Below are positions 1 through 8,579 of a stretch of DNA of 64,000 bases, in pieces. A program made the translations under genes and the position numbers. Within the stretch, counting starts at the first letter, position 1. Each line of letters begins with the position of its first letter. The notes under the pieces are model-generated. The model was not told where the DNA came from, did no database searches, and worked only from the letters and a program-made list of their open reading frames with translations. The stretch covers positions 248,001-312,000 of the forward strand of contig NZ_SOSI01000003.1 of assembly GCF_029760855.1 (NCBI RefSeq), written 5' to 3'. The DNA comes from Erythrobacter litoralis (lineage in GTDB: Bacteria > Pseudomonadota > Alphaproteobacteria > Sphingomonadales > Sphingomonadaceae).

Positions 1-2
1 AT

Positions 3-776
3 CGTTATGGAGCGAAAATCCTGGATGTGGATGGCAAGCGCGTCGGCTACATAAATCTTCGTACGTTCATCATCCAATCCGCCGAACAGGATCTTCGCGA
101 AGCGTTCCAGCGCTTCCAGAACCAGAATGTCGATCAGGTCATACTGGATCTTCGCTATAATGGCGGTGGCCTGATTTCGATCGCGGATTTGCTCGGGGAC
201 CTTCTATCCGCCGATAAGACGGGCCAAGTTTTCAGCCGTACTGTGTTCCGGCCATCCAAATCCGAGAATAACGAAACGACCCTTTTCTCATCCCAGCCAC
301 AAGCGATATCGGCGACGAAAATCGCCGTCATCGGGCGGGAGGGAACGGCGTCTGCCAGCGAACTCGTCACGAATTCGATGCTCGCCTATCTCGATGAGAA
401 CATCGGCCTCATCGGCACGAACACATTCGGTAAACCGGTCGGGCAGATCGCGCTGGACCGTTCGGCATGCGACGATCGCTTGCGCGTCGTCGCCTTGCAG
501 ACCGAGAATGCCGATGGCGAAGGCGAATATTATCGGGGCCTTGCAAGCGTCATGCAGGCGACGTGCGCTGCGGACGACCAGCTTACCCGCCAGTTGGGCG
601 ATCCGAGTGAGGAATCGATCAGTACCGCGCTAGATTATCTTGCCGGGCGGACTTGCCGGCCGATCACGGTCACCGCAACAAAGAAGGGCGTAACCGCTCA
701 GGCGGTGCCTCGCAGAGAGCTGTTGCTCTCGGCCCGACCAAGCGCGGCGCAGTCGGAAATACCAGGGCTGTTCTAG
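3..776 (+). CDS. S41 family C-terminal processing peptidase, 3' part
   Basis: Carboxy-terminal part of a periplasmic or envelope serine protease of the S41 (CtpA/Prc) family. The frame is open from the left edge of the window, so the N-terminus, signal peptide and probably a PDZ domain lie outside. Visible hallmarks are the LDLRYNGGG strand-turn motif and the nucleophile region GTASASEL. A lysine in TFGKP lies 25 residues after the serine that precedes the glutamate, which is the spacing of the Ser-Lys dyad in Prc. After the catalytic core there is a 90-residue tail with two cysteines. The gene ends just before the convergent response regulator gene. The family is secure; the substrate is unknown. 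Confidence 0.9.
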   Translation, partial: RYGAKILDVDGKRVGYINLRTFIIQSAEQDLREAFQRFQNQNVDQVILDLRYNGGGLISIADLLGDLLSADKTGQVFSRTVFRPSKSENNETTLFSSQPQAISATKIAVIGREGTASASELVTNSMLAYLDENIGLIGTNTFGKPVGQIALDRSACDDRLRVVALQTENADGEGEYYRGLASVMQATCAADDQLTRQLGDPSEESISTALDYLAGRTCRPITVTATKKGVTAQAVPRRELLLSARPSAAQSEIPGLF

Positions 777-782
777 ATAGCG

Positions 783-1190
783 TTACTCCGCCGCTTCAGC
801 GCTATCGTCGGTCTGGCTCGCCGTGCCCGAAGCATGATCGAGCGCCTTACGAATAACCGTGTCGGAATTGCATGGCTTCGCGACGCGCGGCGCGTCCAAG
901 GAACGAATGCGTTCGTTCTGGCGGTCAAGATCGCCAGAGTGAATGATATATGGGATTCCACGCAGATCCAGTTCGCGGGCGATCGGAACGCATGTATCGT
1001 TTCCCGTAAGGCTGACATCAAGGACTGCACAGTCAGGACGATCTCGTTCGATCATTTGTAGCGCAGTTTCGACATTGGTCGCCGCAAGGCACGATAAACC
1101 CGCATCTTCTGCCGCAAATTCCAAATCCATGAGGATCAAAGGTTCGTCGTCGACCAAAAGGATTTTCTTGATACCATCTTCTCCGACCAT
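783..1190 (-). CDS. Single-domain response regulator (LovR-like) paired with LOV kinase
   Basis: A stand-alone CheY-like receiver domain with no output domain. The acidic pair is in LLVDDEPL, the phospho-acceptor Asp in AVLDVSL, the switch Ser in IHSGD and the conserved Lys in VAKPC. It starts 2 bases after the stop of the LOV histidine kinase gene, so the two are surely co-transcribed and partners. In Erythrobacter litoralis, single-domain LovR proteins act with LOV-HWE kinases as phosphate acceptors or sinks; that role here is inferred from family and context. A C-terminal tail rich in Ser, Thr, Asp and Glu follows the domain. Confidence 0.9.
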   Translation of the reverse strand: MVGEDGIKKILLVDDEPLILMDLEFAAEDAGLSCLAATNVETALQMIERDRPDCAVLDVSLTGNDTCVPIARELDLRGIPYIIHSGDLDRQNERIRSLDAPRVAKPCNSDTVIRKALDHASGTASQTDDSAEAAE

Positions 1191-1192
1191 CT

Positions 1193-2260
1193 TTACGCTT
1201 TCAATCTAACATCGGCCTCGAACCCGGAGGCATTCCAGCGACGTTCTATCGATCCATTGCCAGCACGCAGGAGACGATCGACGATTTGCGTGCCCGCCCC
1301 TTTCGCAGGGTCACTGTCCAAAATTGGCGGCCCTCCCAGTTCCGTCCAATGGAGCTCCAGAACGTCTTCGTCGACGCGGTCCCACGATATCCGCACCCGT
1401 CCTGACCCATTGCTCCATGCGCCAAAGCGCTCGGCATTGTCCGCCAATTCGTGCAGCATCAGGCCCATCATCGAAATCGTACTGAAACTTACCAGAGCTT
1501 CAGGACCTACCAGATCGAGATCGTTCTGTTCCGCATAAGGCGCTAGGATCGCTTCGATCGCACCGCTGACCTCTATGTACCCGGTCGACGCCTCATCCAG
1601 TGTCGTCTCATAGGCGCGACCGAGAGCCTGGATCCGCTGCACCATTTCCGATGCTTCGCTCTCAACTCCGCGTACCCTGCCGGTGACGTTTACGATCCCG
1701 GCAATGACGGCGAACATGTTCTTCATCCGATGCGAAAGCTCGCGCGCCATTTCCTTTGCGTGCAGTTTTTCCGCGCGGGACGCCCTGACTTCCGAAACGT
1801 CCCACTGGCTTCCGAAAAAATAAATCAGTTTGCCGCTGTCGTCGTAGATGGGGCCAACATGCAGAGCGTTCCAGAACGTGCTGCCATCCTTGCGGTAGTT
1901 CAGCAGTTCAACGACGATGACCTGCTCGTCTTCGATCGACTGCCGTACTCGATCCAATTGTTCGGGATCGGTTTCCGGACCTTGCAGAAACCGGCAATTG
2001 CTGCCGATGATCTCTTCTTCGTCGTAGCCGGTAAGTTTACGAAATGCGCGATTGGCGAAAACGATCGGGTTATCGGATTGCTGCGGATCGGTCAGGCAAA
2101 TAGCCATCCGGGTTTGCGCCATTGCCCGTTCGAACAGAACACCGGAAACGCCGGAGAACGTATCACTGGGGTTTCTTTCTCGAAATGCATTCGGACTAGT
2201 ATCGAAAGCCGTGTGAGCTTGATCGCTATCGCGCACTTTCCGTTCGTCGGTATCCGTCAT
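1193..2260 (-). CDS. Blue-light-sensing LOV-HWE histidine kinase
   Basis: Soluble sensor kinase of 355 aa. Residues about 40-155 form a LOV (PAS) domain with the flavin-adduct cysteine at about residue 89 in GSNCRFLQ. A short linker leads to an HWE-type dimerisation domain with the phospho-acceptor His at about 177 in ELSHRMKN. The C-terminal ATPase domain carries the family-naming HWTE signature followed by LGGPP. No membrane segment is present. The size and order match the E. litoralis LOV kinases (EL346/EL368 type). It should bind FMN, form a cysteinyl adduct in blue light and change autophosphorylation. Output may run through the adjacent receiver protein and possibly PhyR of the general stress response (inference). 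Confidence 0.93.
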   Translation of the reverse strand: MTDTDERKVRDSDQAHTAFDTSPNAFRERNPSDTFSGVSGVLFERAMAQTRMAICLTDPQQSDNPIVFANRAFRKLTGYDEEEIIGSNCRFLQGPETDPEQLDRVRQSIEDEQVIVVELLNYRKDGSTFWNALHVGPIYDDSGKLIYFFGSQWDVSEVRASRAEKLHAKEMARELSHRMKNMFAVIAGIVNVTGRVRGVESEASEMVQRIQALGRAYETTLDEASTGYIEVSGAIEAILAPYAEQNDLDLVGPEALVSFSTISMMGLMLHELADNAERFGAWSNGSGRVRISWDRVDEDVLELHWTELGGPPILDSDPAKGAGTQIVDRLLRAGNGSIERRWNASGFEADVRLKA

Positions 2261-2317
2261 TCCTGTTCCGTCTTTTCGACCGGTCGCACGCGATCCCGAT
2301 TGCCACCCATTTGAGCG

Positions 2318-2344
2318 AAAGCGTGCAGAGCTAATCGTTGTTCC
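2318..2344 (-). promoter_or_regulatory. Possible EcfG-type (general stress sigma) promoter of the LOV kinase operon
   Basis: On the minus strand GGAAC (2340-2344) is followed after 16 bases by CGCT, close to the alphaproteobacterial EcfG consensus GGAAC-N16/17-CGTT. It lies about 60 bases upstream of the kinase start. One mismatch in the -10 element makes this tentative. Confidence 0.25.
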
Positions 2345-2393
2345 CTCGCGTAAGTCAGGCGCTTGGTAGCTGTACTACCGTGTGACATTTTTA

Positions 2394-2861
2394 TCAGGCG
2401 AAAGCACACAGAAACGTCGCCGTTGCCAGTCCGATAGAAAGCGGAACGCGCAATGCCATCCACCAGCGGGGCGAAAGCTGATCCAGGCGCACGTCGATAC
2501 CCAGACTCAATAAAACGGCAGACGCCAGCATGATCAGCGAAGGCTCCACCCCGACCATATCCAATGCCCACGGTCCCAAACATGCCATGGCAACAAAATT
2601 CGGTAGGACAGCGGCGATCCATAGCCACCGCAGGGTCCGCCGACGTTCCGCTGCTGGGGCCGCAGCGGCAATCCCCCACCACATCCCCCCGAGAAAGGTA
2701 AGTATCAGCCCGGCATAGAGAACTGCGATGCCGAGTGCCGCACCATGCCACGAGGTAGGACCGACCCACACAACGATAGCACAGGCGGCTTGCGGCAGAA
2801 GCCCGGAGAAACCGAGGAAGCGAGGCCAGAAAGGGATACTACCCATTCTTAACCGGTCCAT
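2394..2861 (-). CDS. DUF3429 family inner-membrane protein
   Basis: A 155-residue membrane protein with about five hydrophobic segments. The segment AGLILTFLGGMWWG, with Gly-Gly and aromatic residues inside a helix, is the hallmark stretch of DUF3429 proteins. The function of this family is not known. It lies between the light-sensing operon and a COG3650-type lipoprotein gene on the same strand; only a dozen bases separate it from the lipoprotein gene upstream, so the two may be co-transcribed. The first codon gives an N-terminus that leads directly into the first helix, as expected. Confidence 0.75.
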   Translation of the reverse strand: MDRLRMGSIPFWPRFLGFSGLLPQAACAIVVWVGPTSWHGAALGIAVLYAGLILTFLGGMWWGIAAAAPAAERRRTLRWLWIAAVLPNFVAMACLGPWALDMVGVEPSLIMLASAVLLSLGIDVRLDQLSPRWWMALRVPLSIGLATATFLCAFA

Positions 2862-2873
2862 CGAATAGACCTG

Positions 2874-3305
2874 TCATGGCGCTTGCGGTCCTGAAAACGG
2901 CTGACGTTCCGTCCAAGCGCATCCATGATACCGGCTATTCCCGATCGTTGCCGTCGCGACATAGGGATAGGTTCGATCGCTCATCTGGTCGGAACAGGCG
3001 CCGGGGGTAACCATCATGTCAAATTGCTTCGAGTCCAGCTCGCCTGAAAAACTCACACCGTTATTGCCTGCAAACCGAGACACTGCGAATTCTGTTCCAC
3101 CCATGTTGTCCGGTGTAATCCAGGTAGCCCTGCCGGCTGCCGCCTCCCCACTCCAGAACGGTTCGGTACCTGTGAAAAACACAGGTTCATCGGAGGCAAT
3201 GGCAGAGAAGGTCGGCTCCTTTCTGGGGCTGCTGCCCTGGCATGCGACCAAAGCCGGCGCCGCTAGCACTACAGCCATTCGCAAAGTCATTCGTAAGGCC
3301 TGCAC
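2874..3305 (-). CDS. COG3650-like lipoprotein
   Basis: A small secreted protein of 143 aa. The N-terminus is a lipoprotein signal with the lipobox LVAC at about residues 19-22. The mature part holds the sequence GTEPFW near its start and a Cys-containing end (GCAW), the arrangement seen in the COG3650 family of predicted envelope proteins. Members are usually annotated as hypothetical; the role is not established. Two further cysteines in the mature part may form a disulfide. The downstream neighbour is the DUF3429 membrane protein. Confidence 0.7.
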   Translation of the reverse strand: MQALRMTLRMAVVLAAPALVACQGSSPRKEPTFSAIASDEPVFFTGTEPFWSGEAAAGRATWITPDNMGGTEFAVSRFAGNNGVSFSGELDSKQFDMMVTPGACSDQMSDRTYPYVATATIGNSRYHGCAWTERQPFSGPQAP

Positions 3306-3649
3306 TATCGCAATATCCCGGATCGTAGCATCGCATCGCTATGTAGGTGTTGGCGGCACACCGCAAGGAGGACGGCTGCCGCCGTTACAGATAGCAGTTG
3401 AAACGCATTCGCAATTCAGCCGTGCTCCCGATCTACCCAGCGTTGATTGCTAAACACTCCGATGAAGAAAAGCAGCCAAACTTGGCCGCCACGACCGGTT
3501 GTTTGACACTTATTCTGATACGTCCTGAAATTTGCAACGCGTCCATCGCCGACACCGGTATTTCAGAGCGGCTGAACTTCTGCCCCTCGTGAAGATTCTA
3601 ATCGAACTTTCGACCTTTCAAGCGTTACGCCTGTGAAAGGATCACCGAG
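3306..3649 (+). other. Intergenic region with a weak EcfG-like element
   Basis: About 340 bases between divergent genes. CGAAC at 3603-3607 and CGTT at 3623-3626, 15 bases apart, resemble an EcfG stress promoter for the PNPOx-like gene, but the -35 has a mismatch and the spacer is one base short. No convincing gene is visible. Confidence 0.3.
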
Positions 3650-4099
3650 ATGACTGATAAGACACCGAAACAGCACCTCACCCACATTGCCGAAGCGATG
3701 AAGGACATCGACTTCGTCATGCTCAACACCCACACCAAGGATGGCCAGATCGGCGCACGCCCGATGAGCAACAATCGCCAAGTCGATTACGATGGCGACA
3801 GCTACTACTTCACTTGGGAAGATTGCCTGATGGTCGACGACATCAAGCGCAATCCGAAGGTTGGCCTTTCCTTACAGGGCGCGCAGGGCGAAAACGGCGC
3901 CCCCGGCATCTTTATCTCGCTCGAAGGTTCGGCCGAGATCGTGCGCGACAAGGCTGCCTTTAAGAAACATTGGGTCGATGAACTCGAGCGCTGGTTCGAA
4001 GACGGTATCGAATCCGAAGGCATGGTCCTGCTGCATGTTCATGCAACTCGCGCCGCCTATTGGGACGGCGAGGACGAAGCCGACTTCGACATCGACTGA
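3650..4099 (+). CDS. Pyridoxamine 5'-phosphate oxidase-like general stress protein
   Basis: A 149-residue flavin-binding split-barrel protein of the general stress protein 26 type (COG3871). Typical elements are the start of the barrel (DFVMLNTHT), the stretch GARPMS with the Arg used in FMN phosphate contact, the FTWEDC strand and the ISLEGSAEIV strand. Such proteins bind FMN or FAD and are commonly induced by stress; the substrate is not known. A run of Asp and Glu ends the protein. GAAAGGA lies 10-16 bases ahead of the ATG as ribosome binding site. It converges on the HPF-like gene, also a stress-type gene. Confidence 0.85.
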   Translation: MTDKTPKQHLTHIAEAMKDIDFVMLNTHTKDGQIGARPMSNNRQVDYDGDSYYFTWEDCLMVDDIKRNPKVGLSLQGAQGENGAPGIFISLEGSAEIVRDKAAFKKHWVDELERWFEDGIESEGMVLLHVHATRAAYWDGEDEADFDID

Positions 4100-4120
4100 C
4101 CCCCGCCGCCCCGGCAGGAT

Positions 4121-4462
4121 TCAGGCCTTGTCGGGGCGCGGATCGTGGCGGTGCTTGTCGCCCTTCCCGAAATGCCGCTCGAGGCGCTGCGCCATTGTGC
4201 CGGCCGCCTTGCGCGCCGCATCATCGACCGTGCTCGCATGCGCGGTCACCCCGATGGGCTTACCGCCGGAGGGCCGCGCTTCGAGGGTGCACGCCTTATC
4301 GTCCGCCCCGCCCTTGGCACCGTTTTCATCCCGCACATGGATTTCAAGCCGGGTCAGCCGGTCTTCGAACCGCGCAATCTTCTCGCGTACGCTGGCTTCG
4401 ATACGGGTGGCGACATTTTCGGTCCCCATCACGGAGCTGTCGGAATTGAACTGAACTTGCAT
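4121..4462 (-). CDS. HPF/RaiA-like ribosome-associated protein
   Basis: A 113-residue protein resembling the N-terminal domain of ribosome hibernation factors (sigma-54 modulation protein/S30EA). The pattern of strand, helix rich in Arg and Glu (EASVREKIARFEDRL), strand and second helix ending AQRLERHFGK agrees with that fold. It lacks the long C-terminal domain, so it is a short form. It should bind the 30S subunit under stress, although some family members with this architecture have other roles. AGAGAGG precedes the ATG at a good distance. It faces the stress-type flavoprotein gene. Confidence 0.75.
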   Translation of the reverse strand: MQVQFNSDSSVMGTENVATRIEASVREKIARFEDRLTRLEIHVRDENGAKGGADDKACTLEARPSGGKPIGVTAHASTVDDAARKAAGTMAQRLERHFGKGDKHRHDPRPDKA

Positions 4463-4622
4463 AGATAACTACCTCTCTTTGGGTATCATCAAGAACGGCT
4501 TAATCCGTAGCTTTATCCCTTCAACCAATTGAATTTGCTGTTCCACTACCCGTATCATATGATGTATGCTGGCAAAAAAGGTCGGAGCGGTCGCAAAAAT
4601 CGTCTAATAGGAGAAGCGGTTT

Positions 4623-5117
4623 TTGGCTCATGCACAGATGAAACATCCGTTCCTGACGGATCGACAGTTTGAATGCCTCGATTTGGTCCGCCAAGGACTG
4701 ACATCGAAGCAAGCGGCGCACAAGCTGGGTATTTCGCCGCGCACGGTCGATCAGCATATCGCCGCAGCGCTGGATGCCCTGCAGGTCAACAACCGGATGG
4801 CGGCCGTCGCCAAGCTTAAAGAGCTCGAGGCGGAAGATGAAGCCGGCGAGAGTACGACTCCGTTCATGTTTACCAAGCCGGAACTGGAAGAGGATGTTTC
4901 GCTGTGTTTCTCTGTACCGCAGAATGCGCAAACGGATAGTCTGCCGAAACGCAGGTGGGATATCTTCCCCCCATTCGGAGGTCGGCCCAACGAGTTGTCT
5001 CTCCAAGAGCGAAACGCCATCGTCCTGCGCATTGCCATGCTTTCCGTCATGGTCAGTTGTTTCATGGTCCTCGCCATTCTGGGTGTTTCGGAAATGGCCA
5101 ACACCGCCCGCCGCTGA
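4623..5117 (+). CDS. LuxR-type HTH regulator with C-terminal membrane anchor
   Basis: A 164-residue protein whose N-terminal part (about residues 8-65) is a LuxR/FixJ-type helix-turn-helix with the usual LTDRQFECL start and KLGISPRTVDQHI recognition helix. There is no receiver or ligand-binding domain. A poorly conserved linker of about 70 residues leads to one hydrophobic segment close to the C-terminus (about 138-158). This gives a membrane-tethered DNA-binding protein. The start is taken as TTG at 4623 because AGGAG lies 9 bases upstream; ATG at 4638 is the alternative. The genes that follow at 5170 and 5521 seem to form an operon with it, so they may supply or receive its signal. Confidence 0.8.
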   Translation: MAHAQMKHPFLTDRQFECLDLVRQGLTSKQAAHKLGISPRTVDQHIAAALDALQVNNRMAAVAKLKELEAEDEAGESTTPFMFTKPELEEDVSLCFSVPQNAQTDSLPKRRWDIFPPFGGRPNELSLQERNAIVLRIAMLSVMVSCFMVLAILGVSEMANTARR

Positions 5118-5169
5118 TGTGTTGTCTCTCGTCGCGCAATGTCGCGCGGCGCATGAAAAGGACATTTGC

Positions 5170-5517
5170 ATGTACGACATCGAACAGGCAGCCGGCCAAG
5201 TGGTCGCCAGCGACACCCAGAAGTCCGTCGACGCGGTGGATCAGGCCGTCATGTCGCTAGCCCATCTGTGCGCGAGCATCGTGGAGGTCAGCAAGGCTTC
5301 CAACCTTCCGATCAAGACGGCGCAGCTGGCGCTCGCCAATGCGGGCGAAGGGCTCAGCAAGATGATCGGTACGCGCCAGGATCTTGGCCATGCCACCAAG
5401 GAACTGCGCCGTATTCAGGACGCCTCCACGCTGCAGACCGTGGGTTTCGGCTGCCCTCCGGAGTACGAGGCTATCGGCCAGGCGACGGATACCGCAACGG
5501 CGCGCGAGGCCGCCTGA
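5170..5517 (+). CDS. Small protein of the LuxR operon, function unknown
   Basis: About 115 residues, mostly helical in composition, without a signal peptide or membrane segment. I do not recognise the family. ATG at 5170 is preceded by AAAAGGA, which favours it; GTG at 5119, right after the stop of the LuxR-type gene, would add 17 residues. A central stretch with alternating Ala, Leu and Ser (residues 20-70) could form a helical bundle or coiled coil. The gene ends 3 bases before the next start. Its position between a membrane-anchored regulator and a membrane protein suggests that the three act together. Confidence 0.65.
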   Translation: MYDIEQAAGQVVASDTQKSVDAVDQAVMSLAHLCASIVEVSKASNLPIKTAQLALANAGEGLSKMIGTRQDLGHATKELRRIQDASTLQTVGFGCPPEYEAIGQATDTATAREAA

Positions 5518-5520
5518 ACC

Positions 5521-5946
5521 ATGCCTTCGCTCTTCCTGCTCGCTTTCTGGCTGCTCGTTCTCGGAGCGGTCGTGATCAGCTGGCAGGTAGGTGACCAGCG
5601 GGACCGTCCGATTGTCGCGACGGTCCTTGCTGCGTCCCTGGTTTCGGGCGCTATCTATCTGTTTCTCGATCCGATGATGGCCCTCGTGGCCGTAACTGTG
5701 GTCGACACAGCGCTTCTTTTCGTGGTCTACCGTTATGCCATGACCAGTCAGCGGCATTGGCCGCTCTGGTTTGCCGGATTTCTTGGCGCCGCCGTCCTGT
5801 TCGAATTGATGACATTCGTGACGCCGCGCCAGTACTGGATGATTCCTTGGCGTCTGGCCGGTTTCTGGACCCTCCCCTCATTGTTCGCGATGACAATCGG
5901 GCTACTCGCCGACAAGCGCGGCAAGGTCCAACAGGACGACGCCTGA
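5521..5946 (+). CDS. Small multi-pass membrane protein of the LuxR operon
   Basis: 141 residues with about five hydrophobic segments; the first begins at residue 3, and the C-terminus is short and polar. No catalytic motif is recognised. It follows the preceding gene after 3 bases. It is likely an inner-membrane protein working with the membrane-tethered LuxR-type regulator upstream, perhaps as its sensor or anchor; this is inference from gene order only. Confidence 0.7.
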   Translation: MPSLFLLAFWLLVLGAVVISWQVGDQRDRPIVATVLAASLVSGAIYLFLDPMMALVAVTVVDTALLFVVYRYAMTSQRHWPLWFAGFLGAAVLFELMTFVTPRQYWMIPWRLAGFWTLPSLFAMTIGLLADKRGKVQQDDA

Positions 5947-6160
5947 CCGAGCGCCGTTCTGTTGGACGAATGTGGGACTGGCATCGCGCCGCCCCAATCC
6001 GATGGAACACATGGAACACCGTCCAAGGGTGAAACTTCGCCTCGTCCGAATCGAGTCTACCAACCTCGAAAAGCGCCGCCCTGACCTGACAATCCATCAT
6101 GCCCCACTGCCCTTTTTCGGCAAGCGTAGGAAAGCGTCTCCGAAATGGAGGTAATGCAAT

Positions 6161-6451
6161 TCAGCGCGAAAGCCGCCGGCGATTGGCGCGCACGGGCTTG
6201 CCGTAATGGCTGAGCGCAGCCGCTGAGAGCTGCTCTGCCGATTGGCCGAAGCCGCCCGCCATCAGCGCGGGCCACAACATCATATTGGCGACCACCTTTT
6301 CGCGTACCATCCGCTCCGCCTCGCGTTCGGCCAGCTTCCCGCCGCTCATCATTCGGATCGAGCGCAGCCACACGACCGAGGCCGCTTCGAATGAGAGTGA
6401 CCAGCTATCGAGCGCGATTTGCGCCCAGGCGGTATGATCGGGTCTGGTCAT
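6161..6451 (-). CDS. Conserved hypothetical protein, 96 aa
   Basis: A short Ala- and Arg-rich protein with amphipathic helices and the sequence WAQIALDSWSLSFEA near the start. It resembles small proteins commonly annotated as hypothetical in sphingomonads, and the coding pattern is consistent along its length. No signal peptide or known domain. It is flanked by about 210 bases of non-coding DNA on each side. Confidence 0.6.
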   Translation of the reverse strand: MTRPDHTAWAQIALDSWSLSFEAASVVWLRSIRMMSGGKLAEREAERMVREKVVANMMLWPALMAGGFGQSAEQLSAAALSHYGKPVRANRRRLSR

Positions 6452-6660
6452 GGCAGAAATTCCTTACGCGACAGCGGGAATGCTGCACTGCACAAATGCT
6501 TGGGACGGGATTTGGTTGCTCCGAGCGAATGTGAAACAGCAGCGAACTGCTCAGATGGCGAAGCCCTCCACAATTGCACCGTGAGTAGCGTGCGTCATGC
6601 TACCGAAAATTAACGCTCTTCCTTTACCGCGTAATCGAGAAAGCAGGCCGGCCCGATTCA

Positions 6661-8550
6661 TTGACGTTCCCCATCAAATCTTACTGGCTCCGCGCAATCG
6701 CCTTGCTGTGCGCCGTGTTCCTCGCAGGGTTCGCGCCCGGCCTTTCTGCGCAGGATTGCTCTCGCGCCGGTGCGCGCGGTTCGGCTCCGGCTTCGTGGCA
6801 GACGTATTGCTGGCTCAATATGAGCAATTACAGCGATACTGTAGCCCGCACCACGGGACAAAATCTCAGTTACACGCTGCCTGATGGGTCGAGGCTCACA
6901 TTTCGGCTGCAGGTGACAAACAGTCCGACCACGGCCCTTACTATTCTATCGAGTGCTGCCGCGCCGAGTTGGACCGGGGCGGCCGTCGGTAATAGCAGTT
7001 TTCTGAATATTCCGGGCCGTCCGATCCTCTATCAGAACGTCGCCGGTTCGCAGACGACACTTACATTCTCGAACATTACCATCACCCCACCGCCCGGAGC
7101 CAGTCAGACGAACCAGTTCGCTTTCGTGGTTGCAGATGCGGAATCGACCGACAATAGTGAAACGCTCCGCTACACGACCAATGGCGGACCATGGCAATTG
7201 CTGGATCGCGTGGCACCGATCAGCGGCGGCCAGTATCCCACCAACAGCGGTCTCGGCACGGCGACGTTCCTTTCGACGGGCGGAGGCCTGACCGGCCGCG
7301 TGGGTGCGTATATTGTGGGTTCGCTCAACCCCGGAACCGTAAGCGTCACACTGCAAGGGGCGGGATTGCAGGGCGTTATGTTCGCAATCCGCTTCGCCTC
7401 GATAACGCTCAGCAAACAGATCGAAGCCGCGCGGATCGCCGATAACGATCAGTTCCGCTTCCTGATCGAATCCAGCAACGGATCTACCGTGTATGCGTCC
7501 GGACAAACCAGCGGCACGGATCGCGGCCCCTTCGAAGCCGTAGTGTTTTCTTCCACGTCGGGCGTTCCGCTTGTTCTGCGCGAGGAAATGGTCAGCGGAA
7601 GCACCAGCACGCTTGCGGATTATCGAGCCACGCTGACGTGTACGAACATCAACACGGGCTCCACCACCATTCTCCCGCGCGACACCGTGACCAACCGATA
7701 TAATTTCGGCACGCTTCAATTCGGCGATTTCGTCGATTGCGTATTTACCAATACCCCGAACCCCAAGCTGGAACTTCGCACCGTCATTTCCGCGGCAGGA
7801 CGCATCTTCGCGACAGATCAGTTCCGGTTGGAGGTTCGCAACCAGGACGCAAGCGCGCAGACGGCTGCCTTCACCACCGCCGGAACGGGGAGCACGGCGA
7901 CGCCGTCGACAACCGGCAGGCTGGCCGTCACCGCCGGCACGACCTACCGATTGAACGAGACAGCGAGCGGGACGACGACGCTCGGTCGCTACACGACCAA
8001 TCTTGCCTGCACGAACCGCAATACAGGCTCGTCTACCGCCCTCCCTTCCGGTGGGAATACGGGACTGGTGGTGCCGAAGCTTGGCGATGTCATTACCTGT
8101 ACCATTACCAACACCCGCGGGCCGGCGCAGGCAATCGTATCGGTAAGCAAAACCTCGCGCATCGTATCCGACCCAACGGGCAGTTCGCAGCCGAAGGCCA
8201 TACCTGGCGCAGTCGTCGAATACACGCTGGTCGTTACAAATACCGGAGACGCACCCGCGGATGCCAATACCCTGCGCCTGCTCGACAGACCTAGTGTCAA
8301 TACTGCGTGGCAGACCGCTTTCGCGCCCGTTTTCACCAACGGTACGACCCCGAGCGGACTGTCATACGTTGCGGCGAGCAACACGGCCTTTTCCGACCAG
8401 GCCGCTGGAAGCACTTACTCCTACACGCCCAAGGCGCCCGAAGATCCCGCGGTCGCACGCATTCGCTTTTCGCCGACTGGAACCTTTTCCCCTTCGAATG
8501 GGTCAGCGCATCCCAGCTTCACCCTGAGATACAGGGCCGTTGTAAAGTAG
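6661..8550 (+). CDS. CshA/DUF11-type secreted surface protein
   Basis: A 629-residue exported protein. A signal peptide (hydrophobic core residues 11-25, cleavage after LSAQ) leads to a CshA/CshB non-repetitive fibril domain (about 25-250) with CWLNMSNY, PILYQN and FVVADAESTDNSETL as recognisable stretches. Two similar modules of about 110 residues follow, each ending with a CTNxNTGS-type strand and a final CxxTNT. The C-terminus is a DUF11-like domain (VVEYTLVVTNTGDAPAD). No sortase motif or RTX repeat is present, so the attachment route is unclear. The start is TTG with no good ribosome binding site; no ATG start is seen in frame ahead of the signal peptide. Probably a fibrillar adhesin or surface-layer component. 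Confidence 0.75.
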   Translation: MTFPIKSYWLRAIALLCAVFLAGFAPGLSAQDCSRAGARGSAPASWQTYCWLNMSNYSDTVARTTGQNLSYTLPDGSRLTFRLQVTNSPTTALTILSSAAAPSWTGAAVGNSSFLNIPGRPILYQNVAGSQTTLTFSNITITPPPGASQTNQFAFVVADAESTDNSETLRYTTNGGPWQLLDRVAPISGGQYPTNSGLGTATFLSTGGGLTGRVGAYIVGSLNPGTVSVTLQGAGLQGVMFAIRFASITLSKQIEAARIADNDQFRFLIESSNGSTVYASGQTSGTDRGPFEAVVFSSTSGVPLVLREEMVSGSTSTLADYRATLTCTNINTGSTTILPRDTVTNRYNFGTLQFGDFVDCVFTNTPNPKLELRTVISAAGRIFATDQFRLEVRNQDASAQTAAFTTAGTGSTATPSTTGRLAVTAGTTYRLNETASGTTTLGRYTTNLACTNRNTGSSTALPSGGNTGLVVPKLGDVITCTITNTRGPAQAIVSVSKTSRIVSDPTGSSQPKAIPGAVVEYTLVVTNTGDAPADANTLRLLDRPSVNTAWQTAFAPVFTNGTTPSGLSYVAASNTAFSDQAAGSTYSYTPKAPEDPAVARIRFSPTGTFSPSNGSAHPSFTLRYRAVVK

Positions 8551-8579
8551 AAAATCGCGTAAGAAGCAGGCAAGCACCC

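Noticed and set aside
2257..2769. Minus-strand frame overlapping DUF3429
   Set aside because: Out-of-frame shadow; the DUF3429 frame has the recognisable family motif.
4463..4560. GGAAC upstream of the HPF-like gene as an EcfG promoter
   Set aside because: No CGTT at 16-17 bases downstream on that strand.
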